Source: Hericium rajendrae
Taxonomy: Eukaryota; Basidiomycota; Agaricomycetes; Russulales; Hericiaceae
Length of the DNA: 64,000 nucleotides
NCBI GenBank assembly: GCA_033439255.1
Contig: CM065879.1
Coordinates: forward strand, 3,478,501 to 3,542,500
Direction: 5' to 3'
Shown: positions 24,901-34,725 of the stretch, in pieces
How the letters are laid out: every line of letters begins with the position of its first letter
Numbering within the stretch: position 1 is the stretch's first letter
Translations under genes and position numbers: made by a program
The notes under the pieces: model-generated
The model's database searches: none
Told to the model about the DNA's origin: nothing
What the model saw: only the letters and a program-made list of their open reading frames with translations

Positions 24901-25304
24901 ATACCGGTATCATCACAGGATTCAAAAACACGCCTAAAGGTCAGCTTTTCCCTCTTGCTCTTCCACATAGATCTGACATGTATGCAGTCACCCTGCTCCT
25001 TCCTTACGTCCCGACGATCCTGGAACTCACGCAGCAGGTGCTTGCGGATGAGAACAGCGGAGAGCCGTCAGAGAAGCTGTCCTTCGGCATCATCGGAGAC
25101 CTCGCAGACTGCTTCCCAGGGGGCGAGATCAAGCAGTATCTGCTCGCCGAATGGCTCGCCCGTTTCCTCAGCTCCAGGCAGCGCTATTCAGCAGACACCA
25201 AGAGGACGCTGCGGTGGGCTCGCGAGGTACGTAGTCGGTCCCCTGTATGCGGCCGCACATTGGATTGACAATTTTTTCAGATGGTCAAGCGCGCCACCGC
25301 ATGA
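21905..25304 (+). CDS. KAP95: Importin beta-1 (karyopherin beta)
   Basis: Importin beta carries importin-alpha/cargo complexes through the nuclear pore and releases them on binding Ran-GTP. The ATG at 21905 gives MNVGELLANTLSP, joined after an intron to DQNTRQDATQKLEAAAAENY. HEAT repeats run through the protein: VRNAAGLALKNAL, QWPELIEILLGFISQTGD, LRISTLNAIGYICEEI and VQLAAMQALYNSLTFIRENF. The acidic loop region reads EEEAQLESDYQDAQEG. The Ran/importin-alpha region follows: WNVSMAAGTCLNFLAQAV, DWHQREAAVMAFGSIL and VKDTTAWTLGRICESL. C-terminal blocks include LPFLYPALKAYEDTQLCTVA, ISILSCFGDIALAVG and FSDF-like LSFGIIGDLADCFPGGEI. It ends WAREMVKRATA with TGA at 25302-25304. The protein is about 860-870 residues, normal for the family, and no frame break is visible. 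Confidence 0.96.
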
Positions 25305-26730
25305 TTATTCTGTTCTCTTACTGTGATCGAACTTGTTTTTCGTTTCTTTTCTCTGTCCGTTGTTCCATCTCTCAGCTTCATCTGCGGTCTCCGTTCGACA
25401 TCTCACGACCCCCTCATCGCGTGCATGCAATTCTATTTTCACTCTACCACTCATTACACAGTATCATTAGCCATCTGAAGGAGGCACATCACAGCGTCGC
25501 GATCTGCATGTCATCGTTATCATTAGCTAGTAGTCTAGGCAGTACCAGGAAGTAGTAGTATCTTGGTAGTATCGGGCAGTGTCGGGCGTAGACGGGCAGG
25601 GCGCCCAGGGATACAGATACATACCGGAGCACGTCTCCACGTCGAGGTCTTTGGTTGAAGTACTCTTTTTGTTCTTTGCTGTATCGCCAGTCAATGTCAT
25701 GACTTTAAATTTCCCTTTCGTTTCAATTTTAGCGTTTTGTTGTTGCTCTTTTCGTTTCTGCTTCGGGGGTTTGTGTTGCTTTGTATCATATACCTAGTAT
25801 CGGCGCTCTCAAATTCTCCGACCAGCCTCGACATGTCTCACTACATTATATCCACAGGACCCAGGCTTGAAGCCGAAGGTTTGGATTCTTCACGAATGTA
25901 TCTCATCTTCGCTGCATTCAAGCACCTACTGATTGTCGAATGACATTGTTCAGGACTCCGCGGACATGAACTGGTCGTCGTCACGTTGTACACACAAAGA
26001 CTAAAGTCTTGTCATCTGCATCGTGACGTATCAGAATGTTCTTCATACGACTCCACTTCACGCTAAGCGCCGCTTGGCGTGCAGTACATATACATCTGGC
26101 TATCGGATCAGTGAGCAATCGCGTGTAGTAAATGATATCGCGGTGCTGTTGGGGAACTGTCCCTGGAGTACTGATTCAGAATACTGGCGCATTGTGCAGG
26201 AGCTTTCAGGAGCGTTCTGTTGATGCAGGGCGGCCATGAACCACAATAGACCCTCGTCGAGCGCTCCGACACTGTCCCGACTGGTCTAAACAGAAGGTAC
26301 GCTCCCACTCATGCCACCACCCTGACCTTTTTCGAAGTGTTATTAGCCTTCTATCGACCACATGTGAAGATGCCGCCTTCGGCCCGATAGACGTCAACCC
26401 TCTTCAACTTTCCAGAGTTATGCGCCTGCGCGCTTACCGCGACTGTCGCGTCTAACCTTACCTGCAGGCCACTGTTGCATGACTGGATTCAATCACTTGT
26501 CTTGGACGGAATGTTCTCAAGTTTACTGGACCCGACTTCCGCTCTATCACAAGGATGCAAGAGTGGTGACATGGGATCCGAAGCAGAAGCATGGCTGTTT
26601 CTTCCCACAGCTTCCTCATCTTCCCCTCTGACCCGAGGGACTGATGAATCGATGGCGAGTATAAGAACGGAGCGTCCACACGGTACTCAAGAGCCCATTG
26701 CTGTGTCGCCGCCCCTGTTCCTTCAGCAAG
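25305..26730. other. Intergenic region, 1.4 kb
   Basis: Between two plus-strand genes. It holds the importin beta 3' UTR, including T-rich DNA around 25660-25800, and the promoter of the next gene. No convincing reading frame, RNA gene or transposon was found. Confidence 0.5.
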
Positions 26731-27510
26731 ATGCAGTCCGCCCCCCTCAAACTGGCCGGAGATCTCGCAGCGGCCATCTCGTACTACCTATGCTTCGGCA
26801 TGCCACCCGTAGCGGCGCCCACGAAGCATGACAAGGTGTACTTCGGGCAGCCCTTCGAGATCGTAGCGCGCCCTATGATCATCTTCTCCGCGGTCGGTAC
26901 CCGTCTCTTCCCCGACGCGCGCATCCCATAACACCCCCAGATGGCCGTCTTCACCTCCTTCGCATGCGAAGCGCTCGTCATCCTCTCCACCGTCTACCCC
27001 ACCCTCCTCCCACCCCGCACGAGCACCGCCGTGCTCGAGCGCCTCTGCCCGGGCATCGCGCCCGACCCCTCCGCGCTCTCCCACATCACCCCCGCCTTCC
27101 TCCTCGGCATCCTGACCGTGCTCGCGGCAGGCCAGCTGCGCCTCTGGTGCTTCCGCGCGCTCGGCGACCTCTTCACCTTCGAGGTGACGCTGCGCCCGCA
27201 GCACACGCTCGTGACGCGCGGGCCGTACGCGCACGCGCGGCACCCGTCGTACACCGCGACGCTGCTGCTCATGGGCGGCACCGTCGCCGCGCACGCCGCG
27301 CCGGGCAGCTGGGTGCGCGAGTGCGCCATAATGGACACGCGCGTCGGCGGGTGGTGGATCCGCGCGTACCTCGTGCTCGGCGTGTTTGCGCTCGCGTCGC
27401 TGTACCGCCGCGGCGGGATCGAGGACAAGATGATGCGGGAGCAGTTTGGGGCGGAGTGGGAGGTGTATGCGAAGCGCGTGCCTGTTAAGTTTATTCCTGG
27501 GCTGATCTGA
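26731..27510 (+). CDS. Isoprenylcysteine carboxyl methyltransferase (ICMT/STE14)-like membrane protein
   Basis: This family methylates prenylated CAAX cysteines, or related lipid substrates, at the ER membrane with S-adenosylmethionine. Exon 1 (26731-26892) encodes MQSAPLKLAGDLAAAISYYL and PFEIVARPMIIFSA. A 48-bp intron ends CCCCCAG before 26941. Exon 2 carries three or four membrane segments (FTSFACEALVILSTVY, ITPAFLLGILTVLAAGQLRL, RAYLVLGVFALASLY). The signature is VTRGPYAHARHPSYTATLLL, the cofactor-binding element of the family, and near the end EDKMMREQFGAEWEVYAKRV precedes KFIPGLI and TGA at 27508-27510. Total is 242 codons. The family includes ICMT proper and close paralogues, and I cannot separate them. 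Exon 2 is very GC-rich, which opens long antisense frames. Confidence 0.85.
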
Positions 27511-28108
27511 AGGGATGGGAAGGCTTGTTGACACGGTAGGCGCGGTATTGTACATTAATAGACGGTATTCGGACTACGTGCGGAACCTTGGAAAGACAGT
27601 TGATTGCACCATCCGGGTCATCGAATTGGTGACCTTTCATCTCGGTGGAGACTTGATTTCAGGTCTCATCAACGGCCTCCATGATAGATGAAACAGTACC
27701 TCCGAGAGTATTAGAATCCGAGGATTCCGCCGTATACATTGTTGGGGAGCTCGAGCAAGCTCCCCAACTATGAGGGCGGCGACCGTAGGTCTGCTGTTTC
27801 TTGGACTTTCAAGTGACATCCCGATTCCGATCCAAACCCGCCGACATTCTTACGCATTCTCAATCTCACAACGCACACCCACAACACCGCTAAAGAGAAA
27901 AAAAGACCCAATCCCACATCCAACATATATTCTCCAACCCACTAAGTAACACCACAAACCAACGCCCAGCGGCACAAAACCCAAGGTATATACAAAGTCA
28001 AAAAGCGAAAAAAGCACGCGTCAAGCGATGCGAACGAGAGTGGGCCGATCAAAATCTGCTTTGAGAACTAGAGACGAAATAAGGATAGCGAACGCGGGGG
28101 ATCATCGA
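27511..28108. other. 3' region between convergent ICMT-like and secreted-protein genes
   Basis: Shared 3' flank of two convergent genes. The part from 27840 to 28020 is A/C-rich and probably the 3' UTR of the minus-strand gene. A palindrome-like ggggagctcgagcaagctcccc lies near 27746 and could form a hairpin. Confidence 0.45.
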
Positions 28109-30087
28109 TCAGTGGTCCCGGCGGAAGCGCGAGCCGATGGGCCTGCGCTCTGCGCCGCCGGCGGCCTTGTCGGTCGCGGACGCGGCGGCGGCGCTCGAGG
28201 CGGCGTCCGTGGCGGAGGCGGAGGCGGAGGCCTTGTCGGTAGCCGACGCGGCCTTGTCGGTGGCGGAGACGTCGATGGCGGAGGCCTTGTCGGTGGCGGA
28301 GGCCTTCGCGGCGGTGGACGAAGCCTTGTCAGTCGCGGAGGCCTTGTCGATCACAGACGCAGCGGACGCAGAGGCGGCGTCGGATGCGGACGCAGCGGAC
28401 GCAGAGGCAGAGTCGGAGGCGGAGGCGGCGCCGTTGCCGTTCTTGCTGCCAATGGCCTTGCCGCCCTTGGCACCCGTCGCGGTAGCGGTGGCGGCCGAGT
28501 CGGTCGCAGAGACGGTGGCGTTCGCAGCGGCAGAGCCGGTCGCAGAGGCGGTGGCGTTAGCAGCGCCAGAGGCGACGGCGGTGGAGGTAGCGTTGGCGGC
28601 TGCGCTTGTGCTCACGACGGCGGTGGAGGTCGCGTTATTGGCGCCGCTGGCGGTGGAGTTCGCGGCGGACGCGTCATCCGAGACGGTGAACTGTAATTAG
28701 AGACGAATGAGCAGAGTCATCTTCGGGAGGAAGAGGGCCGTACGTAGATCATGTCGTCGAGCGAGCCGTGCTGTGCAACAGCGACGAGAACAGGCTGGTG
28801 GTTGGCCGCAGCGTTGATCGAGGCGAGGCGGTAAGCACCAGCCGGGAGACCAGACGTGACATCGGCAGTGACGACGCCGTTCACAGCTACACCGTTGACA
28901 CCCTTGAAGAACGCAAAGGTCGTCGGGTTGAGGGGTGTAGTCTGCTGGAGCGAGTCAAGCTTCTCGATGACGACGTGTGTGTGCCCGATGATGTTGCCCT
29001 GCGCGTTGACCTGCTGCGGTGCCGAGTAGTAGTTATCGTTCGCGTTGACGAAGTTGCCCGTCTCGATGTTGTTGATCGCCATCGAGATCGTGAACTCCTT
29101 GTTGACGGGGATGACGCCGAAGTTCTGTGGGAACGTGAACTTGGACGAGGGCATGTTGCTCGTCGACGCGATGACGCCCATTGGCGCGGGGTTGCAGGAC
29201 CCGGTCTTGATCTGCTGGCCGTTGGTGATCGGCTTGTCGGGGACCGTCAAACAGAAGTTGATGAAGTTGTTCGACGAGGTGAGCGAAGCCACCTGGCCTG
29301 CCGTCGGGACTTGCTGACCATCCTCCTCGAAGCCCTTCGCAATGACAGCGGGGTCAAGAGCTACAGGATGAGAAATGAGCGCCAGTCGAGCATATCCGAT
29401 AATGGTGCTCACTCAAAGACGTCTGAGCAGCATCACTGCTGCCACCGCTGGTGGCTGCGTTATTGCCTCCGCTGGTGGATGTGCTATTGCCTCCGCTGGT
29501 GGATGTGCTATTGCCTCCGCTGGTGGATGTGCTATTGCCTAACGGTGCGAAATGCGATTAGAAAGCGAGAATAAATTCAAAAATGACTACGTACCACCTT
29601 GGGTGCCACCACTGTTCGAGCTGCTAGAACCGGTGCTCGAGCTACTGTTGTTGTTCGAGCCGGTGTTGTTCGACCCAGAGTTGCCAGCAGTCGAATTACC
29701 AGAGCTTGAATTGTCAGAGCCCTTGTTGGAGCTGCTCGAACCGGAGCTAGAGCCGCTGGAGCTCTTGCTGCCGCTGCTCGAGCTAGTGGTGGTAGTGTTG
29801 TTGCTGCTCGAGCTGCCGCTGCTACTGCTGGTCTGCGAGGACGCGCCAGCCGTGACGGTGGCTGTGGCGGTCACCGTGCGGAACACGGTGGAGACCGCTT
29901 GAGTCTGACAAGGGCACAACGCATCAGTCAAACAGAGCATCAAATCGATCACGATCGAAATACGCACACCACAGTTCTCGTTGTTGAAGTTGTTGCCGAA
30001 CTGCCCGTTAGGCTGGGGCAGGGCCTGCGCGGTGAACGCGGAGAGCGACAGGGAAAAGAGCGCGACGGTGATAGCGTTGGAAAACAT
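28109..30087 (-). CDS. Secreted Ser/Thr/Ala-rich protein with conserved central domain, function unknown
   Basis: The ATG at 30087 opens a signal peptide (MFSNAITVALFSLSLSAFTA) and a short NGQFGNNFNNENCG segment. After an intron (donor GTGCGT near 29970) comes a Ser/Gly/Asn/Thr-rich linker, probably heavily glycosylated. Next are four copies of the 8-residue repeat GGNSTSTS (29445-29540). The conserved domain (about 28745-29370) reads LDPAVIAKGFEEDGQQVPTA, FINFCLTVPDKPITNGQQIK, CNPAPMGVIAST, GNIIGHTHVVIEKL, FAFFKGVNGVA and VLVAVAQHGSLDDMI. The C-terminus is an Ala/Ser-rich repeat region with many NAT sequons. I know this central domain from wood-decay basidiomycetes as a secreted protein without known activity; as I recall, some relatives carry a ribosomal-protein label that the sequence does not support. 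An extracellular or cell-wall location is likely. Confidence 0.82.
29445..29540 (-). repeat. Coding minisatellite, 24-bp unit, four copies
   Basis: Four head-to-tail 24-bp units start at 29445, 29469, 29493 and 29517. The last three are essentially identical and the first differs at a few bases. On the minus strand each encodes eight residues of the type GGNSTSTS, so each unit adds one potential N-glycosylation sequon (NST). Copy number can change without breaking the frame. Confidence 0.9.
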
Positions 30088-31844
30088 TTCGCCTCGAATT
30101 CAAAGCAAAGATTGTAAAAAAGATCGACGGGGGTGAACAGTGTTGAAATGAGAGAAGGGCTTTGAAAACGATAAGGCAGAAACGACACCAGGTCAATAGT
30201 TGTTAGATTTGCGCGCGCTGGGCGACGACAAGCCGGAGAACAGACCGAAGCTGACGGGGAGAAGGGGAGGGAAAAGAAGTAGAGGAGAGGGAGATCTGGA
30301 CGTGCCTTTTATGAAGAGAACAAGGCACTCCGACGTGAACATTGTGCCTGACCACCCCGTCCGCGGCACCAGCAGATCCCAACATGCCATCCCATCTGTC
30401 GCGCCCAAACTACAACCTATTTTTTGATCAACAGCATGTGTTGTAAATATCAGTCTGCACATGAGAGCTTTCCCCCGCAGCGAGCTGTCCAGCTCCTGCC
30501 TCCCGCCTGTCCACAATTCCTTCATGCCGCGGCGGCAGTCCCACGGTTCCGTACCACGTTCCAGCCTGCTCCAGCGTCCCGCCGGCTGATGTCCTCGGGA
30601 CGGTTTTCTAGATTTTTCCCAGTGCGTCCCTCGCTGACCGCCATCAGTATCCATGGCGATCTCCCGCAGACTTGCTGCAGCCGTTCTCCTGCCTCCAATG
30701 GCCATAACCCTTCCATACGTTCGTACTTCGGCTTTTCGGCTTCCGTGCCTTTGGCCAGCTTGCAACGTCGTCATATTGGTCAGTGGTCGTCCTCGTCGCC
30801 GGAACTCTTTTGCGAACTGAGGGCATCTGCGGTCGCTTTGGCAGCTTCAATCACATCTTCCCAGCGGCCTGTCACACGGCCCGGACGGTCGAACGAATAG
30901 GTCAAATCGCTCATCATATTCGGCAGCCCACACGATACGGACACGTCGTCGCTGAATCTGCTGGCGGTATGATGGTGAGACGACGCAGATCGTCCAGCAA
31001 GAGAGACGAGAGACTGCAGTCGAACGGAGACATTTTGCAGGCGACATGAATGCCTCTACGAAGCTATCCTCGTTCCTTCTGTGGAGTCCGAGGAGCTCGA
31101 ACCCGCGGAACGAAGCAGCGGGCATCGTTCATTTAGGATTTTGAAATCCCGCAATGCTCTTCGCTCCAATAGGCCCCACGGCGGCGAAGCTTCGGCTTGG
31201 AAGTCTTGGGCAGCCTCGGCGTCCGTGCGCAGCAGAATCAACATGGACCCACTTGTCAAGCTCCAAGGCCCGCCGGAGACTCCAGCGTTTTGCGCCCCTT
31301 GGGCCTGAATCGCTCAGTCGATCATGACTTCATGTTTGGCTGATCTGAAGTTATGATCTGACCGGTACGGCATAGCATGCTTAGTCTACGTGGTACGTCT
31401 CGCCCATGCACGAAGACATGTCACGCTCGCTGAAGTTGGGATACGTGTTGCTCGTAGGCGAAGAAAAGCTGCCCGTCGATATCCTGATTCTGGTATACTT
31501 GTAATGCTACGCATCATGATACTGACCTCTGCGTGTGAAGAATCGCGATTGATAAGTCTAACTCACACCTCTCCAGCTGAAACATACTCGTGTCGCCATG
31601 CTTCCCTCGCTTCTAATCAGCGCGATGTCCTTCTCACACGTATGTCATCTTTCCTTGATCTACATACCAGGACATGGCGCGGACCGTCGGGATTAGCTCC
31701 TTACAAGGTGCAGACAGCCGGAGAGGATCAATGCTGTGTCAGATATCCGTCGCGAGGCCACTAAACGCTATATCATAATTCAGAACCATACGGATCTTTA
31801 AAGCAGACTGAACCAATAAAGCATGAAACGCGCTTAGCCGCCAT
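30088..31844. other. Intergenic region, 1.75 kb
   Basis: It contains the promoter of the secreted-protein gene and the 3' flank of the FAD oxidase gene. Frames up to 193 codons (30193-30774, minus) lack domain character and splice logic. A short plus-strand string around 31425-31505 (KLGYVLLVGEEKLPVDILIL) vaguely recalls the start of an F-box but ends at once. No feature is called. Confidence 0.45.
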
Positions 31845-33858
31845 TCATACTTTAAACCCCCCCGCCAGACCCATCACATCCAAAGGATCATACCGCCGCT
31901 TAACCATCCTCATCCTCCTTACATTCTCCCCCCAAATATCCTCCATAGGCGTATCAAACAGCGCATAATTCGAATAAACCGCCGCCCCCGCGACGTCCTG
32001 CCCCTCCGCGACCGCCGCCGCCGCCATCTGCCGCGCACTCCGCACCAGCGCATCGTGCATGCGCGCGTCCTCCGACGCGTTCGTCCACGCGAAGTCGAGG
32101 TTGACGGGGAGCAGGCCGACGGAGCGGTCGGGCGGGTAGGCGGAGCTCCCCGGCGCGCCGTGCGAGAAGAGGGAGGGGAGGAACGGCTCGACGGAGTTGG
32201 AGATGATGGTGGCGGAGTGTGGCGTCAGCGTGTCGCCCCAGAACTGGCTTGTGGTGAGATATGTGGTATACGGGGTGAGATGGAGCGAGAGCGGACCTTG
32301 GTCTCGTTGATGACAGCCTGTAATATAGGCTTTGTGAACTGCAGGAAAGACGCCGCGCCGTAGAGTACTCTAGCGGCCTTGGTTAGCACGTGGCTCAGTG
32401 AAGTTCCTTTCACGGCATGAAATCCCACCGTGGACCTCCCGGCGGCAGCACTGCGGCCTTGACGTAGGAAAGGTAGGACTGTGTCCTCAGAACAGTCGTG
32501 TCGACGTCAGGAATTGCAAGGAACTCATCGAAAAGGCCGTAGGGCGGTGTAGGCGCATCATAGAAAATCAGCTGTCCAATATTAACCTGCCATCCGTGTA
32601 GTTGTCATTAAGATGACCTCATCTGACAACAAGCAATAAAACTGACTTCGCCTGCCACATACATATAAGCTGAAAGGACCACGGCCTTCGGGTCGGTCAC
32701 ATTGGCGTTGAAATTGGCTATGGCGTTGCTGCAAGCGTCGACGCCCGAAGCTGGAATATTTATAGTACCGCCCTTGCGCAGGATGAGCACGATGTGAAAG
32801 AAAGGGAGAGCACGGCTCACCCAGACTTGTGTTTGTGGGACGGCCTTGAACGTAAATTTTGTTACAATGCCCTGCCTCAAGCTTTAGTAAGATCGATCTC
32901 CGTCTGTGCATGGATTTCTTACAAAATTATTAAAACCGCCCTTGCAGCATAACGTCAGACTGTTGCAACAGGTCAAAAACAAAAAGCGCTGCGCGTACTT
33001 TCAGACCCCAGAAGAGGTCCTCATCCTCGGACGTAATGGTCTTCATGGTGCCATTCGGCAAAATGAGCTCGTAAGCCACCACATTATCGACGGCAAGGCC
33101 GTACTGATTAGTCTTGTACGAAAGCCCTGCCAAACAAACACATCAACCCCACGTAAAGTCGAGACATCGCCATAATCACCTCCTCCCAAGGTGAACCCAG
33201 CCACGCCCACACCGGAGATACGTCCGCCGACGACAGTAACATTGTAAGGCTCTAAGGCCGCGTATACATCGTCCCAGATAAGACCAGATCCAATTTCAAC
33301 TGTCTGTGTCGACGCGTTGTAGGTGACCTCCGAGAACCGCGACATCGAGATTTGGACGCCGGTCGTCGAGGAAAATCCAGGGTTCGTGGCGTGGCCGCCG
33401 CCTTTGACCTGAGCAGTACATGTGCATGGTCAATTTTGAGATATGGGGCTGAAACGTACGGCGAAGGGTGTCGTTGTGTTCCCTAAAATACGGAGCTATA
33501 CTGTAGAGTTAGGACAAAATTCTTGGACTTAGTACGGGATCTCTGACTATCGTTCCTACGTCCTGTGCAGTTCCAGGCTCAACTGAGCATTCAGCAGGAG
33601 CAGAACTAGAGTTCGCCCAATGAGATATGTCTTCGGCATATGAGGGAGATTCTGAAATGGAAAGATCAAGTCACAGGATGCAAGGGCATCTACGAACAAC
33701 ATACCAGGATAGGATACTTCTGAAGCGGGTGAAACAGCCTGAGCGGCGAGCTCGCAGATAGATAGAGTGGCGTGAAATTGAGAGTCACGAGTCTGCAACC
33801 GCGCAGCGTTAAGCCCGCTGGCAAACAGAATGAAAGCGAAAAAACGTTGTGCAGCCAT
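31845..33858 (-). CDS. Secreted FAD-linked oxidoreductase (VAO/BBE-like)
   Basis: The family oxidises sugars, alcohols or alkaloid-type substrates with covalently bound FAD and releases H2O2. The ATG at 33858 gives a signal peptide (MAAQRFFAFILFASGLNAA). The FAD-binding domain contains VKGGGHATNPGFSSTTGVQI with the His expected to bind FAD, then VEIGSGLIWDDVYAALEPYN and VVGGRISGVGVAGFTLGGG. The second half has YGLAVDNVVAYELILPNGTM, ITSEDEDLFWGLK and FGIVTKFTFKAVPQTQVW, then the substrate domain. The C-terminal BBE element is DIWGENVRRMRMVKRRYDPL followed by DVMGLAGGFKV. The Cys used for a second FAD bond in bicovalent members is absent from the VVGG loop, so a single covalent link is likely. 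About nine short introns are present. Confidence 0.9.
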
Positions 33859-34725
33859 CGGTGGTTGGAATGCATACAGTCACGACGCCCAGGCTTTGTA
33901 GCGGAGAAGCTTCCGACTGCGTCGCTGAATTTGCTCATTCATTGGCTCAGGGCCGTGAGGATACCTGTACTATCACAATACAGAATGATTCGTTTCAACA
34001 TATAGGTGCATTTGGAAGAGACGCGCACCGTTTGAGGCATGGACGTCCGCATTCATGGCAGATAGTGTAGCGCTCTTGAGGTACAATCTTTGAATCCGTG
34101 CAACGTGCATCTGAACCAGTGCTCAGCGCACGGAGGCTCTGATATACCGATCCCCAAAATGGAACCTTGCAATAGAACGTGTGAGCGTCTTAAACATCGG
34201 AAGTGACGGTCTGCAAGTGTATGAGTAGAATTCGGGGTGTAAACGGCTCGCGCTAGATGGGTCAACTGGATAAGCTGGTTGATGATAGGCGTTAGCACTC
34301 GTGCCGCAATTCCGCTGCATACAATGGGTACGCCTGGAGGCTGGCGAGGGCACATGTAGCATTCGATGTACGGTCGCCAAGGCCAAAGAGGCAACTTGCC
34401 CTGGAAAATTGGGGGTGGGTGCTGGTGATCTGGCGAAACAAAATAACGATTTCTATCGAGACCACGACGGCGACACTCGACAACGAGCTCCTCGACGGCA
34501 ACGAGCCCGTCGTGTCGACATGTCGAGGATTCCTGTGCAGGTCGCATGTGCGGAACAAAAGTGGGGTGGCGCATGTGATAAAGCGGGGGACACGCGGTCA
34601 CTCGACTGTCTCTCCACATCGCCCTCTCCGTCGTCCTCGCCAACGTTGTCGTCCCCTACCTGACTTTCCCAGTCACTGACTCCTGACCGTCCAAGGTCAC
34701 CAATCCCCGCGCCAATCTGCCCGAC
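33859..34725. promoter_or_regulatory. Divergent promoter region between FAD oxidase and LON genes
   Basis: 867 bp separate two genes transcribed away from each other. No gene is visible inside; the 196-codon minus frame at 34053-34643 has no domain features. Specific binding sites were not identified. Confidence 0.4.

Noticed and set aside
26788-27555. 255-codon open frame on the minus strand
   Set aside because: It lies antisense to the well-supported methyltransferase-like gene in very GC-rich DNA, which opens long shadow frames; composition is Arg/Glu/His-rich with no domain.
27740-27775. Inverted repeat around ggggagctcgagcaagctcccc
   Set aside because: A short hairpin is possible, but it lies between convergent genes and no terminator or RNA function can be shown for it in a eukaryote.
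28028-28696. Gly-rich 222-codon and Ala-rich 187-codon plus-strand frames
   Set aside because: Both are shadows of the Ala/Ser-rich repeats at the C-terminus of the minus-strand secreted protein.
30193-30774. 193-codon minus frame
   Set aside because: No domain, no splice continuation, composition typical of chance frames in GC-rich promoter DNA.
31425-31505. Possible F-box start (LPVDILIL) on the plus strand
   Set aside because: The similarity covers fewer than ten residues and the frame ends directly after it.
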